Counted from the first letter of the stretch, positions 17,622 to 26,940 are shown. The stretch is DNA of 47,843 nt from Candidatus Poribacteria bacterium (GCA_022826645.1 JAJDUM010000025.1:1-47843), one strand, 5' to 3'. Program-made: numbers and translations. Notes: a model not told the origin generated them from the letters alone.

Positions 17622-17868
17622 GGTCTTATTCCTCCTTATCTCAGATTGTGTTTCAGCTTACCTATCTTCAAAGGTTTCAAAACGGTGCGATATCATGTTA
17701 AGCAAGAGACGTGCCAAAACTACTAATCTCTGATGAAGCAAGGAACTTGAGCCGGTTTACAGATGTAGGGAAGGGAAGAGTGTCTTGGTTCAGTGACACT
17801 TAGGACATAGGGACGTGGGATGTGTATCTCTGAACACACACACCCACTCACTTGCAAATTCTAAGGGC

Positions 17869-17897
17869 TTGAATTTTTGGACAGTTCGTGCTATACT
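17869..17897 (+). promoter_or_regulatory. Sigma-70-type promoter of the NHL/barrel gene
   Basis: TTGAAT at 17869-17874, a 17-base spacer and TATACT at 17892-17897. Transcription would begin near 17904, so the repeat element at 17945-18122 would lie inside the 5' untranslated leader. The stretch 17622-17868 shows no gene. Confidence 0.65.
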
Positions 17898-17944
17898 GAG
17901 CATATAAAATAGATAGATGGATTTGATAGACATTAATACACATA

Positions 17945-18122
17945 GGAGTTACGCAGTTCAGTTTGTAGTAGGGCGATTTATCGACCGTCCGGACGCGCAA
18001 TGAATTGCGCTACTACAAACCTCTTACTGTAGTTGCCCGATTCATCGGGCGTTGGAAATGGCGTACTGCGGTGATTCATCACCGAACTACAAAGCTTTGA
18101 GTGTTCAAGTGCGTAAGTCCTA
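17945..18122. mobile_element. MITE-like element of tandem palindromes in a 5' leader
   Basis: A 178-bp element with imperfect terminal inverted repeats (GGAGTTACGCA; TGCGTAAGTCC), flanked by the direct repeat ACACATA at 17938-17944 and 18123-18129, consistent with target-site duplication. Inside are an 11-bp inverted pair (17961-17971 with 18010-18020) and four short palindromes of one design, for example GCGCAAT-GA-ATTGCGC, GCCCGAT-TC-ATCGGGC and CGGTGAT-TC-ATCACCG. No coding capacity. Confidence 0.7.
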
Positions 18123-18159
18123 ACACATAAAACTAAATCATTTGAGGACACCTGATCTA

Positions 18160-20190
18160 ATGAAAAAATCGATTGTTCCTTTGCTGGTTATGGCTGCGCT
18201 TTTTCTCTGGCAGGCGGCTGACATATTTGCTGTAGGTTTTTTGAACTTTGAGCGGGAGTTTAGCGGGAAAGGTTCAACGGACGGTTTTTTTAGTAAGAAT
18301 ATTCGTGTTGGGTTTGATGCGACAGGCAATATTTATGTCAGTGATGCAGATAACCGGTTGGTTCAAAAACTGTCACCAACCGGTGAATTCATCATGCAAA
18401 TTCCGAAGGAGAAGACTGTAGATAGCATACTGAGAAAGCCGGGGGATATTACGGTCGATGGAGATGGTAGTATCTACGTTGTTGATCAAGCTATACCGCA
18501 TCATATCCCGGAAACCGGGGATCCGAAGCTTTATTGGTTTGGTCCCTGCGTTTATAAATTCAATCGAGATGGTGAATTACTGCATACTTATGTTGTTGAC
18601 GCGATCGACGTGCGCCCCAAAGTGGTTCTGCCCACACGCTTGATGATTGATGAGGAGGGCAAAACGGCATTTGCCTATCAACCAAAAAACTATGATCGGG
18701 CAGTTTTCATTGATGTTGACGGCCAAAGCCAACTGTATGTGTTAGATGCGAAAAATGCAACGGTCCACCAATTTGGTGCGGATGGAAAGAAGTTGAATAC
18801 CTTTGGCAGATACGGCGCTGGCAATGGAGAGTTTGATAGCGATGCATCAGATATCGAAATTGATATTGAAGGGAACGTCCTGATTGCGGACACCGGCAAC
18901 CATCGCGTAGTCAAATTTAACGCGGCAGGAAAGTTTGTGTCCAGTTTTGGGACAAAGGGACGGGGCGAGGGAGAATTCATCAAACCCATTGCCATTGTTA
19001 CTTTAGCCACGGGCGAAATTTTGGTTAAAGATAAGAGCCAGTTCAAAAGGTTTTTGGGAAGCCCACTCGCAAATTTCTTGGACGTTGTTTCACCGTCTGG
19101 ACAGGGGCTTGCCGATGTTTATTCAACTGGCACAGGACTTGTCAATTCGGTCATTGACACCACGCGCCCACGCTCTGCCTATCTTAACCCCAATTCGCAG
19201 ACGTCTGACTTGGCTATTTTGCATCGGCGAATTCGTCTGCTTGAGGAGGCGGAATACCGCCGTTACCTTAACGACTACCTCGATAAAGAAGACGAAAAAG
19301 ATGAGAACAAACAGGAGGAGGATGAGGATCTAAAAACCAAAGAAATTCGTGAAACAATCTATCACAACGTCATCGCGCGTGTACAGCGGTTTAATAGCGC
19401 TGGAAAATACAGAGGTCGCGTGGTTTATGAAGTGGATCGACGGAGTGCAGAAGACCATGATCTCGCTTTCCTCACATTAGACCCCCTCGGTCACATCTAC
19501 CTGCGCGATGGAGGCGATTTAACCATTCGTCAATATTCCATTGAAGGTTTTACGGTTAAGCCATCGCACATGAACGCAGTTTATAATAGTAGAGCAGTCA
19601 ATCGTGATAATAACTTCATCGAAGACTATGAGGATATCGATGCTGCCGCGGATGTCGATGACCAATTAAATCTGTTACAGTTGAACAACTCCTTCTTTTG
19701 GACGTACAATCTTTCGGAACGCTGGAATTTAACCCTTGCGGATGTATTCACTTATGCTGAACAGGATGAACGATATATAACACCGCCGAAGGAAGAAGAT
19801 AGCTACGATTTTGAGACTCAGGCGTTGACGAATACAGCCGTTGCCAATCTGAAATTTATAATAAATCCCAATGCCTACCAGTACAAGGAGTTTAATCTAT
19901 ATGCCGAGCGGCTTGATGGCACAACAGATCTCTATCAACAGTCACTTTTTCCAGATCTGAACCGCCAGGCTCAAGAGGGTGAAGGCGATGCAAGTTCGCT
20001 GGCAATCGGAGGGAATTGGGACATATTCACGGATGTGAATCTGTGGTTAGAATACACAGATCTTAATCCGGCAGAGACCAGTCGTAATTTCGTGCGTCGT
20101 TATTTCGACGCTTCGGGCAATCTCTACGAGGTCTTCGGCAGTCGCAATCAGGCGAAACAGTTTGTGGGCGAGTTAACGGTCAAGTTTTAG
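18160..20190 (+). CDS. NHL propeller fused to a C-terminal beta-strand (barrel-like) domain
   Basis: A 676-residue protein. Signal peptide 1-24 (MKKSIVPLLVMAAL...). Residues about 25-300 are NHL blades (NIYVSDADNRLVQKL; VLIADTGNHRVVKF). A very acidic/charged linker follows near 375-400 (DKEDEKDENKQEEDED). A further blade follows. From about 490 to the end there are amphipathic strands with a terminal Phe (ELTVKF), like an outer-membrane barrel or autotransporter-type strand set. ATG chosen at 18160 with GAGGA upstream; an earlier TTG is less likely. Envelope-located sensor or scaffold is inference. Confidence 0.75.
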   Translation: MKKSIVPLLVMAALFLWQAADIFAVGFLNFEREFSGKGSTDGFFSKNIRVGFDATGNIYVSDADNRLVQKLSPTGEFIMQIPKEKTVDSILRKPGDITVDGDGSIYVVDQAIPHHIPETGDPKLYWFGPCVYKFNRDGELLHTYVVDAIDVRPKVVLPTRLMIDEEGKTAFAYQPKNYDRAVFIDVDGQSQLYVLDAKNATVHQFGADGKKLNTFGRYGAGNGEFDSDASDIEIDIEGNVLIADTGNHRVVKFNAAGKFVSSFGTKGRGEGEFIKPIAIVTLATGEILVKDKSQFKRFLGSPLANFLDVVSPSGQGLADVYSTGTGLVNSVIDTTRPRSAYLNPNSQTSDLAILHRRIRLLEEAEYRRYLNDYLDKEDEKDENKQEEDEDLKTKEIRETIYHNVIARVQRFNSAGKYRGRVVYEVDRRSAEDHDLAFLTLDPLGHIYLRDGGDLTIRQYSIEGFTVKPSHMNAVYNSRAVNRDNNFIEDYEDIDAAADVDDQLNLLQLNNSFFWTYNLSERWNLTLADVFTYAEQDERYITPPKEEDSYDFETQALTNTAVANLKFIINPNAYQYKEFNLYAERLDGTTDLYQQSLFPDLNRQAQEGEGDASSLAIGGNWDIFTDVNLWLEYTDLNPAETSRNFVRRYFDASGNLYEVFGSRNQAKQFVGELTVKF

Positions 20191-20495
20191 GTTCTGACTG
20201 CAATTTAACTATGGTAGATTTTAGAATTACTTAAACATGATGACCGAACCAAATCACGAACCTTACTCGCCGAGTTACGGCACACGGAGTGTGCCTACTA
20301 CTATTAATGTCTACTTATTTCTCTAATTCACTATAATTTTGGCATTACGCTTCTAAAGGCGGATGTCAACCCTTCCAAAAAATGCTGTAGTCATACCCAC
20401 ACCTCAAGTCTGTATCCACCAGCTTAGGTTAAGCAGCCTCAGTCTTGTCCTAATGCCGGCACCTTCCCTCCATAGCTGTCCTTCCCAGAAATTGT
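20191..20495. other. Gene-free spacer with small palindrome
   Basis: No gene seen. It contains a perfect 7-bp hairpin GGCACAC-GGA-GTGTGCC at 20279-20295, of the same style as the palindromes at 17.9-18.1 kb. It could act as a weak terminator for the upstream gene, but it lacks a T-run. Confidence 0.45.
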
Positions 20496-20524
20496 TTGAC
20501 TTTGCCCTCAAATTTTGCTACACT
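20496..20524 (+). promoter_or_regulatory. Sigma-70-type promoter of the cyclase-HEAT-oxidoreductase operon
   Basis: TTGACT at 20496-20501, a 17-base spacer and TACACT at 20519-20524. It lies about 120 bases upstream of the cyclase start. Confidence 0.65.
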
Positions 20525-20646
20525 GAACTTCCCCAAAATAGGATACACCTATCAGCTAATTGAAAGAGCTATCAAGTAAATTAGTCTCCTCTATGACGAA
20601 TATTTCTTAACGGGTCAATAGTCCCCACAAACGAAAGGAAAAAATA

Positions 20647-21609
20647 ATGTCTCACAAACGCAAAAACGTGGTCAAATTTTTCGCAATCTTATTTTCCGCG
20701 GTGTTACTAATCGCGTTGACAGCAACTTGGACGATCACAGAAGAATCCAACTGGTATCCCTCCAAATGGGGAGAAGATGATCAGCGCGGCGCGGCAAACC
20801 TGTTGACAGCTACAAAGGTTTTGGAAGCTGCCAGTCTGATTAAGGAAGGGAAAGTCTACCAACTCGGACGGGTTTACGAAGCGGGCATGCCAATGTTCGG
20901 CACGCGCCACTATAGCCTGTTGATCCCCCAAACCGGTAGCACCGATCACGCAAATAACGTCACATGGCATGATGAGATTGTTAGCGGCGAGATTGGACAG
21001 ATTGGCACCCAATTTGATGGATTGGGACACATCGGCATCGGCGATCTTTACTACAACGGAAACAATCGACTCGACTTTGCCAAGCTCGATGGACTGAAGA
21101 AACTGGGCGTGGAGAATGTCGGCGTTTTCGTCACCCGTGGGGTCCTCATTGACGTTGCCGGCTATAAAGGGGTCGAGCATCTGGAAGGCGGTTACGAAAT
21201 CACGGTTGAAGATATAGAGGGCGCGTTAAAAAAGCAAGGTGTAGAGATAATGCCCGGCGATGTGGTCCTGACGCATACCGGTTGGGGCAAATTCTGGATG
21301 ACCGACAACGAACGTTATAACGGATCGGAACCCGGCATTGGTATGGACGCAGGCAAGTACTTGGTCGACAAACAGATTGTTATGGCGGGTGCGGATAACT
21401 GGGCAATTGAAGTCATTCCGAACCCTGACGAATCGCTTTTTGCCCCTGTTCACCAACTGTTCATCGCTAAAAACGGGATCTATAACATTGAGAATCTCAT
21501 CACCGCAGAACTTGCAGCGGATAAGGTCTACGAGTTCGCCTTTATCTTCTCCCCTCTGAGACTCAAAGGTGGCACTGGATCCCCGGGTAATCCGATTGCA
21601 ATTCGCTAA
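20647..21609 (+). CDS. Cyclase-family (kynurenine formamidase-like) metal hydrolase
   Basis: A 320-residue member of the Cyclase family (PF04199), metal-dependent hydrolases that open amide or lactone bonds, as in kynurenine formamidase. The metal-binding HxGTHxDxxxH motif appears as QIGTQFDGLGH, with Asp124 and His128 kept and Gln at two classical His positions, as in one known subgroup. DVVLTHTGWGKFW and the C-terminal VHQLFI fit the family. Residues 9-28 form a signal anchor or signal peptide, so it is probably exported. The ATG follows GAAAGGAAAAA. It is the first of three genes (HEAT protein 41 bases on, then Gfo/Idh). Substrate unknown. Confidence 0.88.
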   Translation: MSHKRKNVVKFFAILFSAVLLIALTATWTITEESNWYPSKWGEDDQRGAANLLTATKVLEAASLIKEGKVYQLGRVYEAGMPMFGTRHYSLLIPQTGSTDHANNVTWHDEIVSGEIGQIGTQFDGLGHIGIGDLYYNGNNRLDFAKLDGLKKLGVENVGVFVTRGVLIDVAGYKGVEHLEGGYEITVEDIEGALKKQGVEIMPGDVVLTHTGWGKFWMTDNERYNGSEPGIGMDAGKYLVDKQIVMAGADNWAIEVIPNPDESLFAPVHQLFIAKNGIYNIENLITAELAADKVYEFAFIFSPLRLKGGTGSPGNPIAIR

Positions 21610-21650
21610 TTAGTAAAGTCGCTATTTCCTTTCATAACTTAAAGGAGACA

Positions 21651-22826
21651 ATGATGGAGCGATTGAGCACAGCAATGGCAGCTTTCGGACTGTTAGCTGC
21701 CATTGCCTGTCTCACGGCGTCCTTATCAGGTTATGCTTCTGAAGAATCAGACCTGGAAAAGAGCCCAGGCGCCTTCGTCAAAGCAGGCGATTATGAGAAT
21801 GCATTAAAATTGGTTGAGGGTTTTATGTTAGAGAACCCACAGGAACCGATTGGGCATGCCATGTCGGCGAAGGTCCTTGCCGCAAATGGTCAAACTAAAA
21901 AGGCACTTAAAGCGTATTATCAGTTTTATAAGCTGGGTGATGCATTCTCTGAAGAGCTGCTACTTGAACTACTGCTTGGTGCCCTCGACGATGATAGCTC
22001 GGAGGTACGATCATTTGCAGCAGAAGCATTGGGAACATTGGGGGATAAAAGTGCAGTACCCCATTTGATAAAGATTCTCAATGATGATGGTAATTGGGTA
22101 CGATGGGAGACTGCAGAAGTATTAGGAGAATTGGGGGATAAAAGCGCGATCCCGGCTTTAATAAACGCTCTCAACGATACTCGCTGGGTACGCCTAGCTC
22201 CCGCAGGAGCGTTGGTAAGGTTGGGAGATAAGCGCGCTGAGTCCGTTTTGATTAACGCCCTCAACCATGACGATAGTGTGGTACGATGGACTGCTGCAAA
22301 AGTGTTGGACAAATTGGGGGATGGACGTGGTGTACCCGTTTTGATTAACGCCCTCAACCATGATAATGGCACCGTACGAGCGAATGCTGCAGGCGTTTTG
22401 GGAAAGTTAGGAGATAACAGTGCCGTTGACCCTTTGATAAATGCTCTTAACGATAAAAATATCCTTGCCGCAGAAGCATTGGGAAAATTGGGAGATGAGC
22501 GTGCGGTGCCCGCTTTGATAAATGCTCTCAACGATGACTATCTCACACTACGATTGGTTGCCGCAGAAGCGTTGGGAAAGTTGGGGGATAAGCGTGGCAT
22601 CCCTGTTTTGATAAATGCCGTCAAGCACAACGAAGGTTTGCCACGATTGGATCCCGTAGACGAGAACTTGGTAGTATGGAGTGCTGCAACAGCACTAGCG
22701 GCGTTAGGAAATAAACGTACGGTGCCCACTCTGATGGAAATTCTCGGAGACGACAATCAGGATATCCAAATAAAGCTCCAGACGGTAGCAATAGTGTTGA
22801 AATTAAACCGATCTACTCACAAGTAG
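21651..22826 (+). CDS. Exported HEAT-repeat (PBS lyase type) protein
   Basis: A 391-residue protein with a signal peptide (about 1-29, before ASEES). A short TPR-like helical pair follows (43-95). At least eight HEAT/PBS-lyase repeats of about 31 residues then run to the C-terminus, with core A-A-E-A-L-G-x-L-G-D-x-x-A-V-P-x-L-I-x-A-L-x-D. One repeat (near 260) is shortened by several residues. The repeats are very similar to each other, suggesting recent expansion. Two consecutive ATGs follow AGGAG; the second (21654) is about as likely. It is a protein-interaction scaffold, presumably periplasmic. It is 41 bases after the cyclase and 8 bases before an oxidoreductase. Confidence 0.88.
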   Translation: MMERLSTAMAAFGLLAAIACLTASLSGYASEESDLEKSPGAFVKAGDYENALKLVEGFMLENPQEPIGHAMSAKVLAANGQTKKALKAYYQFYKLGDAFSEELLLELLLGALDDDSSEVRSFAAEALGTLGDKSAVPHLIKILNDDGNWVRWETAEVLGELGDKSAIPALINALNDTRWVRLAPAGALVRLGDKRAESVLINALNHDDSVVRWTAAKVLDKLGDGRGVPVLINALNHDNGTVRANAAGVLGKLGDNSAVDPLINALNDKNILAAEALGKLGDERAVPALINALNDDYLTLRLVAAEALGKLGDKRGIPVLINAVKHNEGLPRLDPVDENLVVWSAATALAALGNKRTVPTLMEILGDDNQDIQIKLQTVAIVLKLNRSTHK

Positions 22827-22834
22827 AGGGGAAT

Positions 22835-23914
22835 ATGCCTAAAACAAATTACCGCATCGGAATCATCGGTTGTGGCGGCATTGGAGGAAATTACGCGACA
22901 GCGTTTCAGCAGCTGTGCGACCACGTGGAGGTTGTTGCCGCCTGCGACATCCTTGAAGAGAAGGTGAACGCGTTCATTGAGCAATTTGAGATTTCGTCGG
23001 CATATACGGACATGCAGCAGATGCTAGCTAAAGAAGGGCTCGATATTGTCGGTGTAACAACGCATAATCGAGAGCATGTGGAGCCGACAATTGCCGCAGC
23101 GGGAGCAGGGGTTAAAGCGGTCCTCTGCGAAAAACCGATGGCACTGAACATGAGGGATGCGGACCGAGTTATCGAAGCGTGTGAACGGTCTGGAACAAAG
23201 CTGGCAATTGACCACACCATGCGGTTTGAACCGAATTGGCGTCGTGTCAAGGGGATGGTGGATGAAGGCGCTATTGGAACTCTGTTACATATCGAAGTTC
23301 AGAATTATGGTGATACCAGCACGTTACTGCACAATGGGACGCATAGCTGCGACGCCATTCGGTGGTTCGGTGGAGATCCGGAATGGGTGATTGCGACTGT
23401 TGACCGGAGCGATGAACGCGAACGGATTATGAGTTTTTTTCAACTCAACAACGGTGTCACTGCGCTATTTATGACCGGCGGACACTGGAATTACCGACTC
23501 GATGGCTGTTTCATCCTTGAGGGAAGCGAAGGAAAGATAGAGGTTCGGCCGCAACGCGGTTGGCAACCGCTAATCCGGCTTTGGAAGAAGGATAGCGAGT
23601 TGGGAGCCTTCCGCGAGGGAGAGGAAATTGACGCAATAGGCAGCGAGATCATCGGAGATTCGACGGGAAACCCACCGAGCGAAGGAGCATGGGAAATGGT
23701 CGCTTGTCTCGACGAGGACAGAGAGAGCGTTTCCAGCGGATACGACGGTCGAGCGGCTTTGGAAATGTGCCTCGCCGCCTACGAATCGGAACGGCTCGGT
23801 CGAGCTAAAATCACGTTTCCATTAACGCAGAAAGAATCTCCACTTGAACTGATGCTCAAGAGCGGACAACTTCCACACGTCCCCGCGCGGGAATACGGTT
23901 GGGAGTTGGGTTAG
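22835..23914 (+). CDS. Gfo/Idh/MocA family oxidoreductase
   Basis: A 359-residue family member with Rossmann motif GCGGIGG (12-18), EKP at 99-101 and a substrate-pocket His in HNGTHSCDAIRWFGG. It retains all expected catalytic features, so it is likely an active NAD(P)-dependent sugar or cyclitol dehydrogenase. The ATG lies 8 bases after the HEAT gene behind GGGGA, so it is the third gene of that operon. Cytoplasmic. It differs clearly from the other four copies in the window, so these are paralogues rather than a recent local duplication. Confidence 0.9.
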   Translation: MPKTNYRIGIIGCGGIGGNYATAFQQLCDHVEVVAACDILEEKVNAFIEQFEISSAYTDMQQMLAKEGLDIVGVTTHNREHVEPTIAAAGAGVKAVLCEKPMALNMRDADRVIEACERSGTKLAIDHTMRFEPNWRRVKGMVDEGAIGTLLHIEVQNYGDTSTLLHNGTHSCDAIRWFGGDPEWVIATVDRSDERERIMSFFQLNNGVTALFMTGGHWNYRLDGCFILEGSEGKIEVRPQRGWQPLIRLWKKDSELGAFREGEEIDAIGSEIIGDSTGNPPSEGAWEMVACLDEDRESVSSGYDGRAALEMCLAAYESERLGRAKITFPLTQKESPLELMLKSGQLPHVPAREYGWELG

Positions 23915-24032
23915 ACTTTTGTAAAATTCTTCCGGCTGTAATCTATTCACTCCCCCCAGCGTTTTATGATTACATTGAATCCCAACTCCATTGGGACGGC
24001 AACCATTCCACATTCATGAAGGAGACCCTACT

Positions 24033-25025
24033 ATGTTTTTACTCAGGGGGCTGCCCCTGCTTCCTCTGTTTATAGCAATCCCTCTTTTCCTAATTCTGGG
24101 GTGTGGTGAGACCAATCGTAACGATAACTTCGCGCCAAGGATTTCTGTTTTCGAGGTTGAATCTGATATTGTTGAACCCGGCACACAAGTTGATGTCAAA
24201 CTCAAAGCCATTGATGTTGACGGCGACAATCTATCCTTTGAATGGTATGCGACCGGCGGTACGATTCAGGGCGACGACCTCGGTGCAATTTGGACCGCCC
24301 CCGAAGAGGAACGAAAATATCTGATTGAAGTCACCGTGAGTGACGGCAGAAAATCAACAACCAGCACTATCGATATTCGTGTGTGGCGAACCCGTCCGGG
24401 GGATTACTACCCACTCGCTGTTGGCAATACGTGGAGATACCGTGATGATAAAGGGCATCAGGTTATCTTTGAAATCGTTGACACCATCGAGATTCAAGTC
24501 ACCAGCGATCGGACAGTTAAAAGCTATGTTTTACAGAAATCGAGCCCTGACGAAGGACTAGAAGGTATCGTTAATTTTTCTTATCTGGGCCATAAAACTG
24601 AAAATGGCGTTGTCAAAGGAATCCTCCAGCACGCGCAGAATGTCACCTCCGGTGGGGAAGATACGATTCTTTTCGCGCCCTTTTTACCGCTTTACAACTT
24701 TCCACTGATCCCGGGAAATAAATGGTTCACCAATTTTCAGGCGAAGTTGACCCCTGAATTGTTCCCGATTGGTGGCGGTGCTGATGAGTTTGAGGTGCTG
24801 TCCGAGGAGACCATGACGGTTCCAGCAGGTACGTTTGAGAGCGTATTTCAGGTACAGGAGTCGTTTACATGGAGTATCTTCGATCATCCCCTCGATGTGA
24901 CGGTAGCGCAGAAATGGCTTGCCCCCAATGTTGGCATCATCAAATTCACCCAAACCCAGACCCGTGAGGATGTTACCGTTGATGTCGCGTTCGAACTGGA
25001 GTCTTTTGAACTGGCGCAGGAATAA
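24033..25025 (+). CDS. Lipoprotein with Ig/PKD-like N-terminal domain
   Basis: A 330-residue protein from the ATG at 24033, which has GGAG 8 bases upstream; a 14-codon extension lacks a ribosome site. Signal segment 4-23 ends in LILGC, a lipobox. Residues about 32-115 form a PKD/cadherin-like Ig domain (VDVDGDNLSFEWYATGG; ITVSDGRKS-type ending VTVSDGRKS). The rest (GDYYPLAVGNTWRYRD, then VPAGTF, then KWLAPNVGIIKF) matches a common secreted beta-domain seen near such lipoproteins, of unknown function. It is converging on a minus-strand gene only 11 bases away. Probably surface or periplasmic. Confidence 0.75.
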   Translation: MFLLRGLPLLPLFIAIPLFLILGCGETNRNDNFAPRISVFEVESDIVEPGTQVDVKLKAIDVDGDNLSFEWYATGGTIQGDDLGAIWTAPEEERKYLIEVTVSDGRKSTTSTIDIRVWRTRPGDYYPLAVGNTWRYRDDKGHQVIFEIVDTIEIQVTSDRTVKSYVLQKSSPDEGLEGIVNFSYLGHKTENGVVKGILQHAQNVTSGGEDTILFAPFLPLYNFPLIPGNKWFTNFQAKLTPELFPIGGGADEFEVLSEETMTVPAGTFESVFQVQESFTWSIFDHPLDVTVAQKWLAPNVGIIKFTQTQTREDVTVDVAFELESFELAQE

Positions 25026-25036
25026 GCACCGCATTT

Positions 25037-25888
25037 TTAGCGATCTGAAACCAGTTCTTTTAAGGGTGCCAGCAGCTTCGCAGTAAGATAGGGGTTAGAT
25101 TCCCCTCCAATTGCGTCAGGATCCGAAGCCTCCGGTGTTTCACGATCATCGCGTTCTACAATCGACTCATCAGATCTAACACCTTCCCAAACTTCCCGGC
25201 GCATCTCCATATGGTAGCATTCCAAATTCCCGTAATGCCCTTGGTCGATGCACTCCAGTCCACACCTTTCGAAACAGAGAAAGGCACTATAGTTATCAAT
25301 ACCAACTTGCAGCCGAAAAGCATCGACACCGAGATGCTCAAACGCTAAGTCGATCGCTTGCTGCACTGCCTCTGTGCCGTATCCGTGATAACGGCAATCA
25401 GGTCGGACAACAATGAATTCAAGCGTCACGATTTTCCGATCTTTATCTGTGTGTCTAATTAGCATAAAGCCAGCCAGTTCGGTAGATGGTAGATCAATCG
25501 AAAACGGGTGTGTGTCCTCATCGGTGAGCCAACCATGCCAGTTGTCGACGTAAGCTTGGAATGGCACGAACTCAGTTCCCAAACGATCACGAAGAGCGGG
25601 TTCATTTGTCCAACCCCAAATCCGGCGCAGATCTCTTTCCTCCGTCGTTCTCAGTTTCACGCTGCCGCCGTAAAGCCGTTCTAGCTCTCGCAACTGGATC
25701 TGCAGGACCGCTAACTGATCTGTATAGGAATCTGCGTGCCCCGTCGCAGTGCCGATCAAACGCTGATTCGGTAGGTCAATAAACTCAGCTTGCTTCAGTC
25801 GGTTCTGAAAATAGGTGAGTTTCTGCTCGTTCTTTTCGATAATTCGCCTCAATTTATCGATGACTTTGCGTCCACTATCGTCTCGCAC
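25037..25888 (-). CDS. Coiled-coil plus GNAT N-acetyltransferase
   Basis: A 283-residue protein when started at the GTG at 25888, which overlaps the rsgA stop and has AGAGGAG 9 bases upstream. An ATG at 25906 is the alternative. Residues about 5-75 form a helical coiled coil (DKLRRIIEKNEQKL; LQIQLRELERLY). Residues about 80-240 are a GNAT domain that uses acetyl-CoA. The pyrophosphate loop is RYHGYG, and NYSAFLCFERCGL is the typical GNAT end. A charged tail follows. It resembles RimJ/RimL-type protein acetyltransferases. Translational coupling to rsgA may point to a ribosome-related target, which is inference only. Confidence 0.8.
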   Translation of the reverse strand: MRDDSGRKVIDKLRRIIEKNEQKLTYFQNRLKQAEFIDLPNQRLIGTATGHADSYTDQLAVLQIQLRELERLYGGSVKLRTTEERDLRRIWGWTNEPALRDRLGTEFVPFQAYVDNWHGWLTDEDTHPFSIDLPSTELAGFMLIRHTDKDRKIVTLEFIVVRPDCRYHGYGTEAVQQAIDLAFEHLGVDAFRLQVGIDNYSAFLCFERCGLECIDQGHYGNLECYHMEMRREVWEGVRSDESIVERDDRETPEASDPDAIGGESNPYLTAKLLAPLKELVSDR

Positions 25889-26876
25889 GTTTATGTCTCC
25901 TCTCATACCGCTTTTTCTCTTTCCTCGGTCCTTCACGCTCAAACCTTCCTTCACTAAACCCCGATATGCGCAGGTAGCTATCATACCGTAATTCGCTAAT
26001 TTCGCCACTGTCGACAGCACTCTTGACCGCACACCCCGGTTCATGTTGGTGGGTGCACGCTGCAAATTTGCATTCGGGGATGTAGGCGCGCATTTCGGGG
26101 AAATGGATGTCTAGCCCTTGCTCATCATCAATGTCAAACAGCCCGAGTGTACGGATTCCTGGTGTGTCCGCAACGAACCCACCAAAATGGAGAGGCAAAA
26201 GGGAGACCTCCGTAGTCGTGTGCTGTCCTTTGTGCAGCCGTTCATCAACATCACCGACGCGTAGTTGCAATCCCGGTTGAATTTCGTTGAGTAGCGAGGA
26301 TTTTCCAACGCCAGACGATCCAACGATAGCGGAGATTCGATCTTTCATTGCTGCACGCATTTCATCGATTCCAGCGCTTGTTACGATACTGGTGTAAATC
26401 ACACTGTAACCGATTTCTTCGTACAGTGCCATTTGCGCCTTTAACTTCTCCAGTTGGACTAGGTCTATCTTGTTGATACAGATTATAGGTAGCATCCCCG
26501 ACGCCTCTGCTGTTACGAGAAATCGATCGAGCATACGCAATTTGAGTTGAGGATTCCGTGCTGCAAAGATGATTAGCAGAAGATCTAAGTTGGCTACGAT
26601 GACCTGTGGCAATTTATTTACACGCGTACGACCGAATTGTGTTTCCCGTGGGAGAATCTCCTCAATATAACCCACAGGCCCTTCCGACTGTGACCGAGAA
26701 ATTTGTACCCGATCACCGACAGAAACGAGATCTACGTAGGGGAGCTCTTTCGTTTCTGCACGCTCCCGTCTATCCGCTTCAATGATATGATGCCGCAGTG
26801 AACAGTGATAAAGTTGTTCCCCGATCTGAACATCATAACCGCCGCCGTGTGCTTTGATAACAATTCCTTCATTCAT
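25875..26876 (-). CDS. rsgA: Ribosome small-subunit biogenesis GTPase RsgA
   Basis: A 333-residue circularly permuted GTPase that matures and checks the 30S subunit. An N-terminal OB fold (VGDRV) precedes the GTPase. G motifs occur in permuted order: NKID (G4), then GSSGVGKSS (G1), then DTPG (G3). The C-terminal zinc motif is C-x4-C-x-H with a later Cys. The ATG at 26876 has GAGG 9-10 bases upstream; a GTG five codons earlier overlaps that site. The gene lies just 28 bases after an intrinsic terminator on its own strand, so expression likely needs readthrough or an overlapping promoter. The downstream GNAT gene overlaps its stop codon. Confidence 0.95.
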   Translation of the reverse strand: MNEGIVIKAHGGGYDVQIGEQLYHCSLRHHIIEADRRERAETKELPYVDLVSVGDRVQISRSQSEGPVGYIEEILPRETQFGRTRVNKLPQVIVANLDLLLIIFAARNPQLKLRMLDRFLVTAEASGMLPIICINKIDLVQLEKLKAQMALYEEIGYSVIYTSIVTSAGIDEMRAAMKDRISAIVGSSGVGKSSLLNEIQPGLQLRVGDVDERLHKGQHTTTEVSLLPLHFGGFVADTPGIRTLGLFDIDDEQGLDIHFPEMRAYIPECKFAACTHQHEPGCAVKSAVDSGEISELRYDSYLRISGFSEGRFEREGPRKEKKRYERRHKRARR

Positions 26877-26904
26877 AAAATATAACCTCACACCCGTAAA
26901 TGAA

Positions 26905-26940
26905 AAAAGCCCGCAAGGAAACTCATCCTTACGGGCTTTT
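26905..26940 (-). terminator. Intrinsic terminator or attenuator before rsgA
   Basis: Stem AAAGCCCG...CGGGCTTT with inner AAGGA/TCCTT pairing. On the minus strand it is followed by six Ts, and on the plus strand by only four. It ends about 28 bases before the rsgA ATG, leaving no room for a separate promoter after it. Confidence 0.8.

Noticed and set aside
17873..17893. Sigma-54 promoter (TGGACA...TGC) before the NHL/barrel gene
   Set aside because: The GG and GC elements are nine, not ten, bases apart, and a good sigma-70 promoter explains the same bases.
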